NCBI GenBank assembly: GCA_922989275.2
Contig: OV277864.1
Location: forward strand, 49,909,550 to 49,973,549
Length of the DNA: 64,000 nt
Direction of reading: 5' to 3'
From: Gari tellinella
Taxonomy: Eukaryota; Mollusca; Bivalvia; Cardiida; Psammobiidae
The translations under genes and the position numbers were made by a program. This document shows positions 47,341-56,487 of this stretch, piece after piece. The notes under the pieces were generated by a model that worked only from the letters and a program-made list of their open reading frames with translations, had not been told where the DNA came from and searched no databases. Numbering within the stretch: position 1 is the first letter of the stretch; every line of letters starts with the position of its first letter.

Positions 47341-47757
47341 CAGGGCTCTAGATAAGAGGGAGTAAACAGAGCTAATCCAACATTTTCTCGCTCATTTTCA
47401 CCCAAATCCTATTGTGTAACTACTCATTAGAATCATCTCGAAGACCATAGGGTTTGATGCAAAAATAAAGATTTTAAACTTTGAAATACTCCCCTTAACC
47501 CTTTCCCCAATAGAAGCGACTTTTAGCGTATTTAATTTATTCCTCCGCTGAAGAAAATAGTTCCAGTTTATACCCTCATGAACAATTACCATTACAAATA
47601 TTTCATATAGCCTAGCAGATTTTAGCTTAAAGTAGGCTGAAAGTAAAGCAGAATGTGCCTTAAGGCACATTCTGCTTTACTTTCAACCTGCTTTAAGTGG
47701 TCACCTGTCTTCAAAACTAGAATCAGGCTATGAGGTAAAGGGTTAACTGGAGCCCTG
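47341..47757. mobile_element. Family E MITE split by family A
   Basis: CAGGGCTCTAGATAAGAGGG to CTGGAGCCCTG; its TACTCCCCTTAA / TTAACTGGAGCC right arm is opened by a complete family A copy. Confidence 0.85.
47495..47746. mobile_element. Family A hairpin MITE nested at TTAA
   Basis: TTAACCCTTTCCCCAATAGAA to TGAGGTAAAGGGTTAA; perfect core AGTAGGCTGAAAGTAAAGCA and complement. The host E arm continues directly on both sides of the TTAA, giving the clearest view of the target duplication. Confidence 0.9.
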
Positions 47758-47937
47758 AATGAGTAACTTAGTCACATCCTAATGATTGGTGAAGACATAA
47801 AGGAGGAAATGTTAGAAAGGTTTTAGTCTACTACCTCATATCGATGGTGCCCTGCCTCTAGCATAGGATATTGGTACATGATCAACTACAGCAAGATATC
47901 TAAGGATATAATGAAGGTAGGGAGACGGGTAATTTAC

Positions 47938-48192
47938 AGGGCTGCCATAAATTGACCGGAAAAATCCTAAGATTTCCAAATTTGCATTTTTCAAGCGCGA
48001 TTTTACAAATCGTATCTTTACCCCTTAGCTTTTTTCTTGTTTTGATGACATGCGACTTCTTAAAGCAGGCTGTAAGTAAAGCAGAATGCGCCTGAAGGCG
48101 CATTCTGCATTACTTTCAGCCTGCTTTAAGCTTCCATCTGTTAAAATAAAAATCCGAAGATTTCGGAAAAATCTGGAGAAATGGCAGCCCTG
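47938..48192. mobile_element. Family G shell with family A hairpin inside
   Basis: AGGGCTGCCATAAATTGACC to AAATGGCAGCCCTG, with AATCCTAAGATTTCC / AAGATTTCGGAAAAATC. The A core AAGCAGGCTGTAAGTAAAGC and complement starts right after CGTATCTTTACCCC. Confidence 0.8.
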
Positions 48193-48521
48193 AATTTATA
48201 TAATAATTTTTTTAAGAAAACACTTTTCAATCTCCAATTAACTCTTTCATCACTAAAGAAGAAGTGACAAATTTCAGAATGTTTGATCCCTGAATTCTAA
48301 TGAGTAACTTAGTCACATCATAATGATTGGTGATTACATAAAGGAGGAGATGTTGGAAAAGTTTTAGTCTACTCCCTCTTATCTGGTGTCCTGCCACTAG
48401 CATTTATAGGTAATTGGTACATGATCATATCGATGGTGTCCTACATATAGCATAGGTAATTGGGACATGATCAACTACAGCAAGACATCTAAGGATATAA
48501 AGAAGGTAGGGAGACAGGAAA
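48193..48521. repeat. E-type and duplicated fragments
   Basis: TAACTTAGTCACATCMTAATGATTGGTGA with AAGGAGGARATGTTRGAAA occurs at about 47763 and 48305. GCATAGGTAATTGGGACATGATCAACTACAGC recurs at about 47860 and 48450 with small changes, so this is a local direct duplication of roughly 100 bp. Confidence 0.5.
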
Positions 48522-48691
48522 GAGGTAGTAAACTGAACAAATCCAACATTTTCTCACTTATTTCAACACAAAATCATATGGTGTAACTACTCATTAGAAT
48601 CTTCTTGAAGAGATGATTCTGATGAGTTTAATGCAGAAATGAAGATTTATTTTTTTTGAAATACATGTACTCCCCTTATCTGGAGCTCTGA
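48522..48691. mobile_element. Family E MITE, left end missing
   Basis: GTAGTAAACTGAACAAATCC to CCCCTTATCTGGAGCTCTG; central palindrome TCTTCTTGAAGAGATGA. Confidence 0.7.
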
Positions 48692-48792
48692 TGAAGGAAG
48701 GGAGACAGGAAATAGTACATGACTACATGTATCAAATAAAAAGCTGTAAAAATACCCAACACTTTTCAATCTCCAATTATTTCAGAAAATAT

Positions 48793-48862
48793 CAGAGTGT
48801 CAAAACAGTCTGGATCCAGATCAGATGCAAAGTTCCTCAGCATCTAATCTGGAACCAAAATA
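48793..48862. repeat. Family C core
   Basis: CAAAACAGTCTGGATCCAGA ... CATCTAATCTGGAACCAAAA. Confidence 0.65.
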
Positions 48863-48865
48863 TTC

Positions 48866-49245
48866 AGAACACTCTGTAGGCGAGCATTCTAACCACTGAG
48901 CAAACAACCCATACGTTAGGCTTGTCAAGAGGGCCTAACACTACCTAATTTTACCACATTCCTCCCCATCTTGATCTTGAGATCCTTTTAATCTCTCCCG
49001 AGATCATACCCATTTCGACATGGTAGATACCACACATCATTTCTGACGGTGATCCATGCATAAGGCAAAAACAGTCATCACCAGAAAGGGTGGAAAAATC
49101 TGTTTGCCAACAACACCAATGGCAATTATAATTTATAGTGACTGGAATCGACTTTGAGCTCGGTAGGTGAGTGTTCTAACCATTGAGCCAAAAGTCTGGA
49201 CGTTAGACCCAAGGGCCTAACACTGCCTAATTTTACCACAGAGCT
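48866..49245 (-). repeat. Two tRNA-headed repeat units
   Basis: TAGGCGAGCATTCTAACCAC (48876) and TAGGTGAGTGTTCTAACCAT (49163) each begin about 80 bp that match throughout, including GGGCCTAACACTRCCTAATT and TTACCACA. On the minus strand they read GCTCAGTGGTTAGAATGCTC, a tRNA A-box-like start. These look like remains of tRNA-derived SINEs in tandem. Confidence 0.5.
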
Positions 49246-49523
49246 CAGGATTTCAGGTTAGCAATACAACTGATTCATCAGTGTCAGGATAAAGTGACCA
49301 GCTGAGCACACTCCCTGCCACATCTCATATATAAGTGCCCTTTCTCATAATCATCAATCTTGGTGGAGAAAAGTAACAATAAGATAGAAGAAAAGAGATG
49401 GTAGCTTAAAAGTAAAGCCATAAGTCCTGCAATGATGTTTTTAACCTGCTTTTAAACCTGCATTTAAACTTAACAATTATCTCACTTTTCACTATGTTAT
49501 TCTACTTTTCTTTTTCTTTTGGA
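49246..49523. other. Intergenic, nothing recognised
   Basis: A decayed A-like stretch (GATGGTAGCTTAAAAGTAAAG) near 49397; otherwise no feature. Confidence 0.35.
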
Positions 49524-49728
49524 AGTGGCTAGCCGTCTGGTTCCGGGCGGCTAGCCTGCCCTGTGAGGGTAGGCTAGACGTCCGGAATAGATTTTCGTCA
49601 GAGCTTATACTGCATAATTTACGTGAGTTAGTGCCTGGACATATATGGCAAACAACCTTAAATGTCATTTTGAACTTCAGAAAATCGGTGAGAACAGAAA
49701 CAAGTCACACTTTAAGGAATTAATTTAC

Positions 49729-49752
49729 CGTCACTACGTTCGCATCCGCCAT
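49729..49752 (-). CDS. MTMR10: Candidate alternative first coding exon of the MTMR10-like gene
   Basis: ATG at 49752 in context AACAATGG gives MADANVVT in exactly eight codons before a GTAAAT donor (49728-49723). Phase 0 matches an acceptor-like CACCAG at 46546-46551 in front of TFKSYIDNG, so MADANVVT-TFKSY would replace the first 11 residues of the downstream start. It lies inside the left arm of the inverted structure. Support is from sequence fit only. Confidence 0.45.
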
Positions 49753-49753
49753 T

Positions 49754-50342
49754 GTTGTTGCCGGTTTTTCCCCATCTAGTAGGTGAACCGCACTCTCGCA
49801 AGCATGTTTAATTGATGATTGAATACCTGTACGTTTCGCTAAACTGACACTTTCGAGCATGTACATGACGTCCACGTTAGAATGTTTCCATTTTTAATTG
49901 ATTTCTTTAATGTCAGAGAAATATCTCCGACTTAGAATTTCACAGTAGCGAACTACGGTAATGGAAAGGTCTTCCTTTTTTCGAAGTATAATGATCTTCA
50001 TAAATACATGTATTACTCAAACTTTTACCCCAAATGCCACTTTATGCCGATGCTTAACTAAACAATAGATTTTGTTTGCATGGCTTTGTTATTTCCGATG
50101 CATTCACAGTTTGCTACTAGCGACAATACATGGAGATACCGGCTGCGATAATTAGATATGACGATAAGTAACGTATTTATATCATACCATTCATTTGAAA
50201 TACTTTCGGCATTTGATCTTCAATCTCTAATTATAACACTCAGTTAATATTTATATGCATAAATTACAAAAATCTACAGAAATGACCTACGTCCTAATCT
50301 AATAGCGACAAAGTCAGGGCAGCAGAATCAATAACCAATTAA
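49754..50342. promoter_or_regulatory. Possible bidirectional promoter segment
   Basis: About 590 bp between two outward-facing ATG GCG GAT GCG AAC GTA starts (minus strand 49752, plus strand 50344). It has more CG dinucleotides than the neighbourhood and no repeat that I recognise. The plus-strand start reads MADANVGLKR and then a GTAATT donor. Function is inferred from position. Confidence 0.3.
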
Positions 50343-50820
50343 AATGGCGGATGCGAACGTAGGTCTTAAGCGAAGGTAATTTAATTCCTTTATATGCATG
50401 TGATTTGTTTATGATCTCTATTGTTTTTGTTTTTTTAAAAATAGAATGCATAAATTTAGGTTTGTTTCAACTTGTTTTAAATATTCCCAGGCACTAACCC
50501 ACGTATAAAGCAGTATATTTCCTGAAAGAAATTTATTCCGGACGTCTAGCCCGTCCTGTGAGGGTTGGCTAGCCATCCGGTTCCGTACGTCTAGCCACTG
50601 CCTTTTCTTTTCACTTATTTCTACTAACAGACACAGACGCTCAACTGCTCAAAATTACCCGTGAGGGTGTGCAGCAGTAAAAAGAGATATATATCATAGA
50701 TAGATAAAGCAAAATGTACCTAAGTCGGTCATAAAAGCTATCCATAAATGATATGCCTATGTTTTCACATTTTGACATGTCTATCCGACTTAAATTAAAA
50801 ATTGTATTTGTATAATTTAC

Positions 50821-50909
50821 CTTTAAGGAGCACTCTGCTTTACTTTCAACCTGCTTTAAGAGGTCACTTGCCTTCGATACTAGAATCAAGCTATGGGGGA
50901 AAGGGTTAT
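50821..50909. repeat. Family A right half
   Basis: CTTTAAGGAGCACTCTGCTT, TACTTTCAACCTGCTTTAAG and GGGGGAAAGGGTTA. Confidence 0.6.
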
Positions 50910-51003
50910 ACTATAGACATTTTACTGACTCTTAATTCTTATAGATCTGAGACATAAACTTTGTAAGACTCAAAATTGAGTGAACATATTGTGTTAACTG
51001 ATT

Positions 51004-51073
51004 TTAACTGGCCACTTCTTCTTCTTCTTCTTTGTGCTCACTTAAATGAGCAACCTTTCCATACTTCTTTGGC
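51004..51073 (-). CDS. Candidate terminal exon of a small unknown gene
   Basis: After a TATGCAG acceptor the frame reads PKKYGKVAHLSEHKEEEEV and ends at TAA (51004-51006). The acidic/basic C-terminus looks protein-like, but I do not recognise it. It would need an entry phase of 2, which the candidate upstream exon (53006-53080) does not provide directly, so another exon would be required. Confidence 0.25.
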
Positions 51074-51205
51074 CTGCATAAGCATAAAGCTGTAGACAGC
51101 ATGATGTTAGTGTACATATCAGATCACCACATACATGGGTTAAAGAACTTATATATGATCAGTCGAGTGTGTGGCTGTCATGCCTACACGTACACGGCTG
51201 TCGAG

Positions 51206-52942
51206 GGGTGACGGACGTTTCGGTAAATGACCAGTTCGGTAAATTGATTTTATATAGTGAAAGTCTGGACGTTTCGGTAAAAAGGTAAATTATAGTAATT
51301 ATAGGTTTATGTACCTGTATATCACACCTTTCGCTAGATCGATAACTGATGGCGCTTGATCTCTAAACACTTGTACCTTGTAGCGTCTTGCAAATGGGTT
51401 GGGTTTAAACTATACGATCTAGTTCTGGAATTGGTAAAATTTGTATGCCGAATTGGGGCAATAAAGTCGGTTATGAAGTGGGAAATGGAAAACGGAAAAA
51501 CAATAAAAATGAAAATTGAGAATCCTGTGTAAGTATTTGCAATCCCCGATAGGATCAGTTATATGATCAGGATCTACTACGTAGACGGTGACTTTATACA
51601 AAAAAAAAACATGGTTTAATTTTGTTGGGTAACGAAGGTAAAATTCTAGAATATGGTTTAAGTTCAGCGTGTAGATATATCTGATTATTGCGTTTCATCA
51701 AATATAGAAAAAAATATATTACGATCAGGATCTATTTGGTAGCCAGAACATGTGTAAAAAAAAAACAAATAAACCTTATGTTAAATGAAAAATTTAGAAT
51801 CTAACTTTCTTTAAGCGAGTGCACATTTTTGCCTTTTTTAAAATAAAGAAATTTAAAAGATCTTTTATCTAACTATTATAATCATTATTTTAAAATTTAT
51901 GTCATTTCAGCATACAGATTTATACCATTTTGTTCTGTATTAGAACATTATTCAGTCTGGATCCTGTTATCCCATCATGCATGTAAACAATAATCCCCAC
52001 CTTTAATTGCGTTCTGTAAATGCGACACGCGCCTGTGCGCTAATAATTAAGTGAGTTGAGTATCTTTAATTATTAATTGCCTTTAATTATTGATTGCCTT
52101 TAATTGGGCCGTCGCTTGTAATCAATTAAGTAACAACCATAAAACAATATAATAAGATGAGCAATACTAACAGTAAAAACACAGATAAGTGATAATCATT
52201 AATTAAAGTTTGCCATTAATTAGCCCAGCCATGAGACAGTTTGTAATGAAAGTGAACGATGTCACTTGACCACAATCATGTATATAACTGGATCGAAAAC
52301 GTTGTTTATCAGTCGATTCTTAGACACACATACGTATACACTGACAACCTGATCTGGAATCAGTCAAAGTTACCTACGAACAGTTTGAATCCTGCTCAGA
52401 CAAATCAGAAGCATCTCAAAATGATTTTAATCTACAGATACTTCACCTTAAATAAAAACAAAGCAATGGTAGTTAAGTGCGTAGAGCTCTACATTGGTCT
52501 TCTTGTGTAACGCATATCTATCATTTGAGTATTATTCTGTAAATATGTATATTATAAACATGCCAATAAATATAAATTTTGTTTTTTTTAGTTCTTAATT
52601 ATTTTGAGATGTAACAATAATCTCATCTCCTTATAGAAGAAATGGAAAAAAAATATTGAAGAAATCAAGTTATTTTTACCCCCTTCACATGCCCTTTATT
52701 TCGTTTGGTAAACAGGCCGAAAAATTGTATCTGTTGGTAGATCAGGATCAACACATACTAAAACAACCCTGCAAACTTGGCACAAACACTGTGCCACAAT
52801 CTCATTGTTACCGAGAGAGGTGCGATGTGCGATATACTTAATCCTATAATTACTATAATTTACCTTTTTACCGAAACGTCCAGACTTTCACTATATAAAA
52901 TCAATTTACCGAACTGGTCATTTACCGAAACGTCTGTAAATC
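51206..52942. mobile_element. 1.7 kb transposon-like element with about 100 bp inverted ends
   Basis: From GACGTTTCGGTAAATGACCA (51214) about 100 bases are repeated inverted and essentially unchanged at the other end (finishing TCATTTACCGAAACGTC at 52934). The motif TTTCGGTAAA or TTCGGTAAA occurs three times per arm. CTGTCGAG stands directly outside on both sides (51198-51205, 52943-52950), as an 8 bp target duplication. The outermost eight bases do not match well between ends. No transposase ORF is visible; the interior is AT-rich. Near-identical arms suggest a recent or still active element. Confidence 0.75.
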
Positions 52943-53005
52943 CTGTCGAGTCCCCACCCACATTTTGACAGTGTCGTACGGTATGTAAACATTGGCAATT
53001 CTTAC

Positions 53006-53080
53006 CGCTTGTTGTTTTTTCTTGTTTTCTGGCACCGATTGTGTCAAGTACGACACAAATCGCGCTTTTGGCTGCGACAT
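53006..53080 (-). CDS. Candidate first exon of a small unknown gene
   Basis: ATG at 53080; 25 codons MSQPKARFVSYLTQSVPENK, KKQQA, then a GTAAGA donor (53005-53000). The sequence upstream (53100-53290) is richer in CG than average. I do not recognise the protein. If real, the 1.7 kb element sits in its intron and the LINE sits within about 250 bp of its start. Confidence 0.3.
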
Positions 53081-53312
53081 TTTCAAACACTATTTTCACG
53101 CCATTCCTGATAAGGTAACTGATTGTTAAATTGACAATTGTCAATTTGTTTTTTGTTCCTCCCTAATTTCCTGTTTCCGGTTGCATTACTATTTGCCGGG
53201 TCAGCTATCGGAAATCTCGGCTCTAGAGATGGCGTGTCAATTTAAGGACATGTATACGCGCCCAAATGATCTCTATGGAAATTTCTGCATAGGTTCTTCA
53301 AACATATCTTAG
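53081..53312 (-). promoter_or_regulatory. Short unique segment, possible promoter
   Basis: Non-repetitive and CG-containing (CCGGTTGC, CGGAAATCTCGG) between the candidate exon and the LINE. No core promoter motif is evident. Confidence 0.25.
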
Positions 53313-53516
53313 TACCATGGTAAAAAGAAAAACATTTCCATAGCGCGTGACCTGACCCTCACACAGAGAAATGAATTTCAAGAAAAACGAAAGGCGGTAC
53401 AAGAGAGGTTTGACGAGCGGGTGAAAAGCGGTGAGAAGGACTTAGAGATACGTGGTCTCCGCATCGTAAAGGCCACTGGTGCTGAAGGCGGATCCAATGA
53501 GACCCCCTTTGATTAA
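53313..53516 (+). pseudogene. LINE ORF1, C-terminal remnant
   Basis: An open frame of 67 codons ending TAA at 53514-53516: ISIARDLTLTQRNEFQEKRK, then a charged helix (VQERFDERVKSGEKDLEIRG) and IVKATGAEGGSNETPFD. Its position, overlapping the ORF2 start by about 20 bases, and its basic/charged nature fit the end of a LINE ORF1 (nucleic-acid-binding protein). The N-terminal part is missing. Confidence 0.6.
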
Positions 53517-56487
53517 CCGTCTTAGCCCTGTTTTTAAAACTGTAGATAATCGCTTTTTTATGCCGATTCTTTTAACAAACTGTGATAACTATGTAAATAA
53601 GAGGATTGAACTTTTAGAAATAATACGTGAGAAAAAGCCAAAGATTGTGATACTTACAGAACTTTACCCCAAGAACTACAGGTATGACATTGACAAGACT
53701 ACATTCAAGATTGAAAATTATAATCTCTTTATTTCTGAATTAGGTACTGGAAGAGGTGTAGCGATTCATATTCATAACTCGGTCCAAGCAATCCAATTGA
53801 AACTAGAGCCATGTGACTTCAAAGAAGCTGTGTTTTGCACTCTAAGACTAAAAAATAGTGATAAGATGTTAATAGGAGCAATCTACCGCAGTCCAAATAG
53901 TGAATCATCAAACAATGAAGCCTTAAATAAGCTTATGAAACTATCAATGGATGGATCCTATTCACATGTGCTGATAGCTGGAGACTTTAATTATAAGGAA
54001 ATTAACTGGCAAGAGCTTACTACAAGTGTCACCATTGAGCATGAGGCCTCAGTTTTTCTGGAATGCATCAGAGACTCGTGTCTAACTCAACATGTTAAGC
54101 AACCTACACGATTCAGACACAATCAGAGAGACAGTGTTTTGGACTTAATATTCACCAGTGAGGAGGGTATGGTTGAAAATCTTGAATTTCTCCCAGGTGT
54201 GGGAGCGAGCGACCACAGTGTTATTTGCTTCAATCTTATGTGCTATATTCCAAATGAGGAGAGCGGTCCTCCGAGACCAAACTTTTTTAAAGGAGATTAT
54301 TGTGCTGTGAGGGAGGATCTATCAAATCATGTGTGGGGTATAGGCTCAGAAATCAGTGTTGATGAAATGTGGAGTTTGTTCTCGGAGAAAATTAGTAATC
54401 TTGTCAAAGACTATGTACCAATGAAATCAACTAAACAACATTCATTCAGAAGTAAGTGGATGACACCAATAACTGCGTCTGTGATTGATAGAAAACGACG
54501 AGCTTGGATAAAGTATCTAAATTGCAAGAGTGACGAAAACCATGAACTGTACATTAAAGCCAGAAACGAAGCAACAAACACTATTCGTTACGCAAAGAGG
54601 GATTATGAACGCGGTATTACAGACAAGTGTAAAGAAGAGCCAAAACTGTTCTGGAGCTACGTACGATCTAACACAAAAACCAAGGAGAAAGTGGGAGACC
54701 TAAAAAATACGGACGGTCAATTAACAGATAACCCCAAGGAGAAAGCTAATATTCTTAACAGTTTCTTCAGCAGTGTATTTGTAAATGAAAGCAAGGAAAA
54801 TATTCCATCCCTAGATCTTGGATCTCTAGACTGTAACCTTGATTCGATAGAAATAACTGCACAAGACATTGCTAAAAAGATTAAAAAGTTAAAGGCTGCG
54901 AAAGCTCCGGGCCCTGACGGCATTCATAATAAATTTCTTATAGAGATCAGTGACCTTGTCTGTGAACCACTATCGCTTATCTTCAACAAATCGATAAAAA
55001 CAGGAGTTGTACCCACTGAGTGGAAAACAGCCCATGTAACCCCGATCTTCAAGAGTGGTGACAAAACTGAACCAGGGAATTACCGCCCAGTGTCACTTAC
55101 AAGCATCTGTAGTCGGTTGTTGGAAACTATTGTAAAGGAACATGTAATGAACCATATGGAAGAAAACAATCTCTTTACCCAGCACCAATTTGGCTTTAGG
55201 AGTGGTCATTCATGCGTTACACAGCTCTTACAGATATTCGAAGAGTGGTCTAAGGAAATTGATGCTTATCACAAAGTCGACGTTGTCTACCTAGACTTCC
55301 GTAAAGCGTTTGACACGGTACCCCATCTTAGGCTGTTGAATAAACTGGAAGCATACGGAATCAGTGGCAAAGTACTAACATGGATTGAAAACTTCTTAAG
55401 TGATAGAAAGCAGAGAGTCATGCTCGACGGAAAATTCTCAGAATGGGCCGACGTCACAAGTGGTATCCCCCAGGGTAGTGTTCTGGGTCCCACATTATTT
55501 CTCATTTTCATTAACGATCTCCCGGAAAAAGTAAACAACCTCGTAAAAATCTTTGCGGACGACACAAAACTCTACTCAATTGTTGACGATCAGGATGATA
55601 TTGACTCGCTCCAAAGAGATCTAGATAAACTTTCAGAATGGTCTGAAACATGGAAACTGGGTTTCAATGCTAAAAAATGTAAATCCATGCACATGGGGTT
55701 CGGCAACGAGAGACACAAATATACTATGTTGGATATAACTACTAGTGAAAGGACAGAAATACAGCAAGTAGATGAGGAGTGTGATTTAGGCGTAATTTTT
55801 CAGTCAGATCTAAAGTTTTCCAAACACATAACGAAGTGCGTCAATAAAGCCAATCGGATGATAGGTATCATTAAGCGAACCTTCACGGCACTCGACAAGG
55901 ATATGTTCCTAACTCTCTATAAATCCATGATAAGACCGTTTATGGAATATGCAACCACAGTCTGGTCACCACACCTCAAAAAAGACATCTTCATCCTTGA
56001 AAACACCCAAAGACGGGCAACACGACTAGTCAATGATCTTAGGCAGTATGAATACCACGAAAGGCTCAAGATCTTGGGATTACCTACCCTGACATACAGA
56101 AGGGAAAGGAACGACGTCATACAAGTCTACAAGATCCTAAATCATATCGATAGTTTGGAAAAGGGTGTATTCTTTAAAGAGTGTGTCGAGTCAAGGACAA
56201 GGGGCCATAGCCAAAAACTATTAAAATCGCACAGTAGGTTGGATATTCGACAAAAATCATTCTCCCAAAGAGTCGTAAATGTATGGAACGTAAAATTATC
56301 TGAGGAGTGTGTACAGAGCAGTACCCTGAACAATTTCAAATCTAACCTGAATGAATGTTGGAAAAATCACCCAAAGAAGTTCTTTGAACCTTCGATACCG
56401 CGGCGCACGCAAAACAACACAACTATAACCGTAGCGAAGAGGGGCCACTACATTCCTAGGGAATACCAGCGGCCGGAGGACCCGTAA
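53497..56487 (+). CDS. LINE ORF2: AP-type endonuclease plus reverse transcriptase
   Basis: 996 residues from the first ATG (53497); the frame is open from a GTG at 53479. The endonuclease occupies roughly 15-250: ILLTNCDNYVNKRIELLEII and ILTELYP (metal-site Glu), IGAIYRSPN, VLIAGDFNYKEINW near 160, and GASDHSVI near 237, which hold the expected Asn/Glu/Asp/His residues. The reverse transcriptase runs from about 450: KKLKAAKAPGPDGIHNKFL, WKTAHVTPIFKSGDKTEPGN, YRPVSLTSICSRLLE, QFGFRSGHSC, VVYLDFRKAFDTVPH, SGIPQGSVLGPTLFLIFIND and FADDTKLY near 686, all catalytic aspartates present. The C-terminus has the CR1/jockey tail. No stop or frameshift is visible, so it could encode active protein. Confidence 0.95.
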   Translation: MRPPLINRLSPVFKTVDNRFFMPILLTNCDNYVNKRIELLEIIREKKPKIVILTELYPKNYRYDIDKTTFKIENYNLFISELGTGRGVAIHIHNSVQAIQLKLEPCDFKEAVFCTLRLKNSDKMLIGAIYRSPNSESSNNEALNKLMKLSMDGSYSHVLIAGDFNYKEINWQELTTSVTIEHEASVFLECIRDSCLTQHVKQPTRFRHNQRDSVLDLIFTSEEGMVENLEFLPGVGASDHSVICFNLMCYIPNEESGPPRPNFFKGDYCAVREDLSNHVWGIGSEISVDEMWSLFSEKISNLVKDYVPMKSTKQHSFRSKWMTPITASVIDRKRRAWIKYLNCKSDENHELYIKARNEATNTIRYAKRDYERGITDKCKEEPKLFWSYVRSNTKTKEKVGDLKNTDGQLTDNPKEKANILNSFFSSVFVNESKENIPSLDLGSLDCNLDSIEITAQDIAKKIKKLKAAKAPGPDGIHNKFLIEISDLVCEPLSLIFNKSIKTGVVPTEWKTAHVTPIFKSGDKTEPGNYRPVSLTSICSRLLETIVKEHVMNHMEENNLFTQHQFGFRSGHSCVTQLLQIFEEWSKEIDAYHKVDVVYLDFRKAFDTVPHLRLLNKLEAYGISGKVLTWIENFLSDRKQRVMLDGKFSEWADVTSGIPQGSVLGPTLFLIFINDLPEKVNNLVKIFADDTKLYSIVDDQDDIDSLQRDLDKLSEWSETWKLGFNAKKCKSMHMGFGNERHKYTMLDITTSERTEIQQVDEECDLGVIFQSDLKFSKHITKCVNKANRMIGIIKRTFTALDKDMFLTLYKSMIRPFMEYATTVWSPHLKKDIFILENTQRRATRLVNDLRQYEYHERLKILGLPTLTYRRERNDVIQVYKILNHIDSLEKGVFFKECVESRTRGHSQKLLKSHSRLDIRQKSFSQRVVNVWNVKLSEECVQSSTLNNFKSNLNECWKNHPKKFFEPSIPRRTQNNTTITVAKRGHYIPREYQRPEDP

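Larger units (their letters stand above)
49524..50599. repeat. 1.08 kb inverted-arm structure next to the MTMR10-like 5' end
   Basis: The two arms are 49524-49753 and 50343-50599. Outermost AGTGGCTAG / CTAGCCACT; inward, CCCTGTGAGGGTAGGCTAGA / GTCTAGCCCGTCCTGTGAGG-type blocks, GACGTCCGGAATA, GTTAGTGCCTGG, AAGGAATTAATTTACC, and TACGTTCGCATCCGCCATT at the inner end. The arms resemble each other at clearly more than chance but are not identical. The 590 bp between them are not inverted copies. It may be a fold-back transposon or an inverted duplication of a first exon with its intron. Confidence 0.75.
53313..56487 (+). mobile_element. Non-LTR retrotransposon (CR1/jockey-like LINE), 5'-truncated, ORF2 intact
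   Basis: The element has the end of ORF1 and an uninterrupted ORF2 with endonuclease and reverse transcriptase. Base composition and codon use differ from the AT-rich surroundings. The left limit is set where the ORF1 frame closes (TAG at 53310-53312); the true 5' break may be slightly further left. The 3' UTR end is unclear; no A-tail or short tandem tail was found within the next 500 bases. Confidence 0.9.

Noticed and set aside
53479..53496. GTG as the start of LINE ORF2
   Set aside because: GTG is not a usual animal start codon; the first in-frame ATG is at 53497 and gives a complete endonuclease domain.
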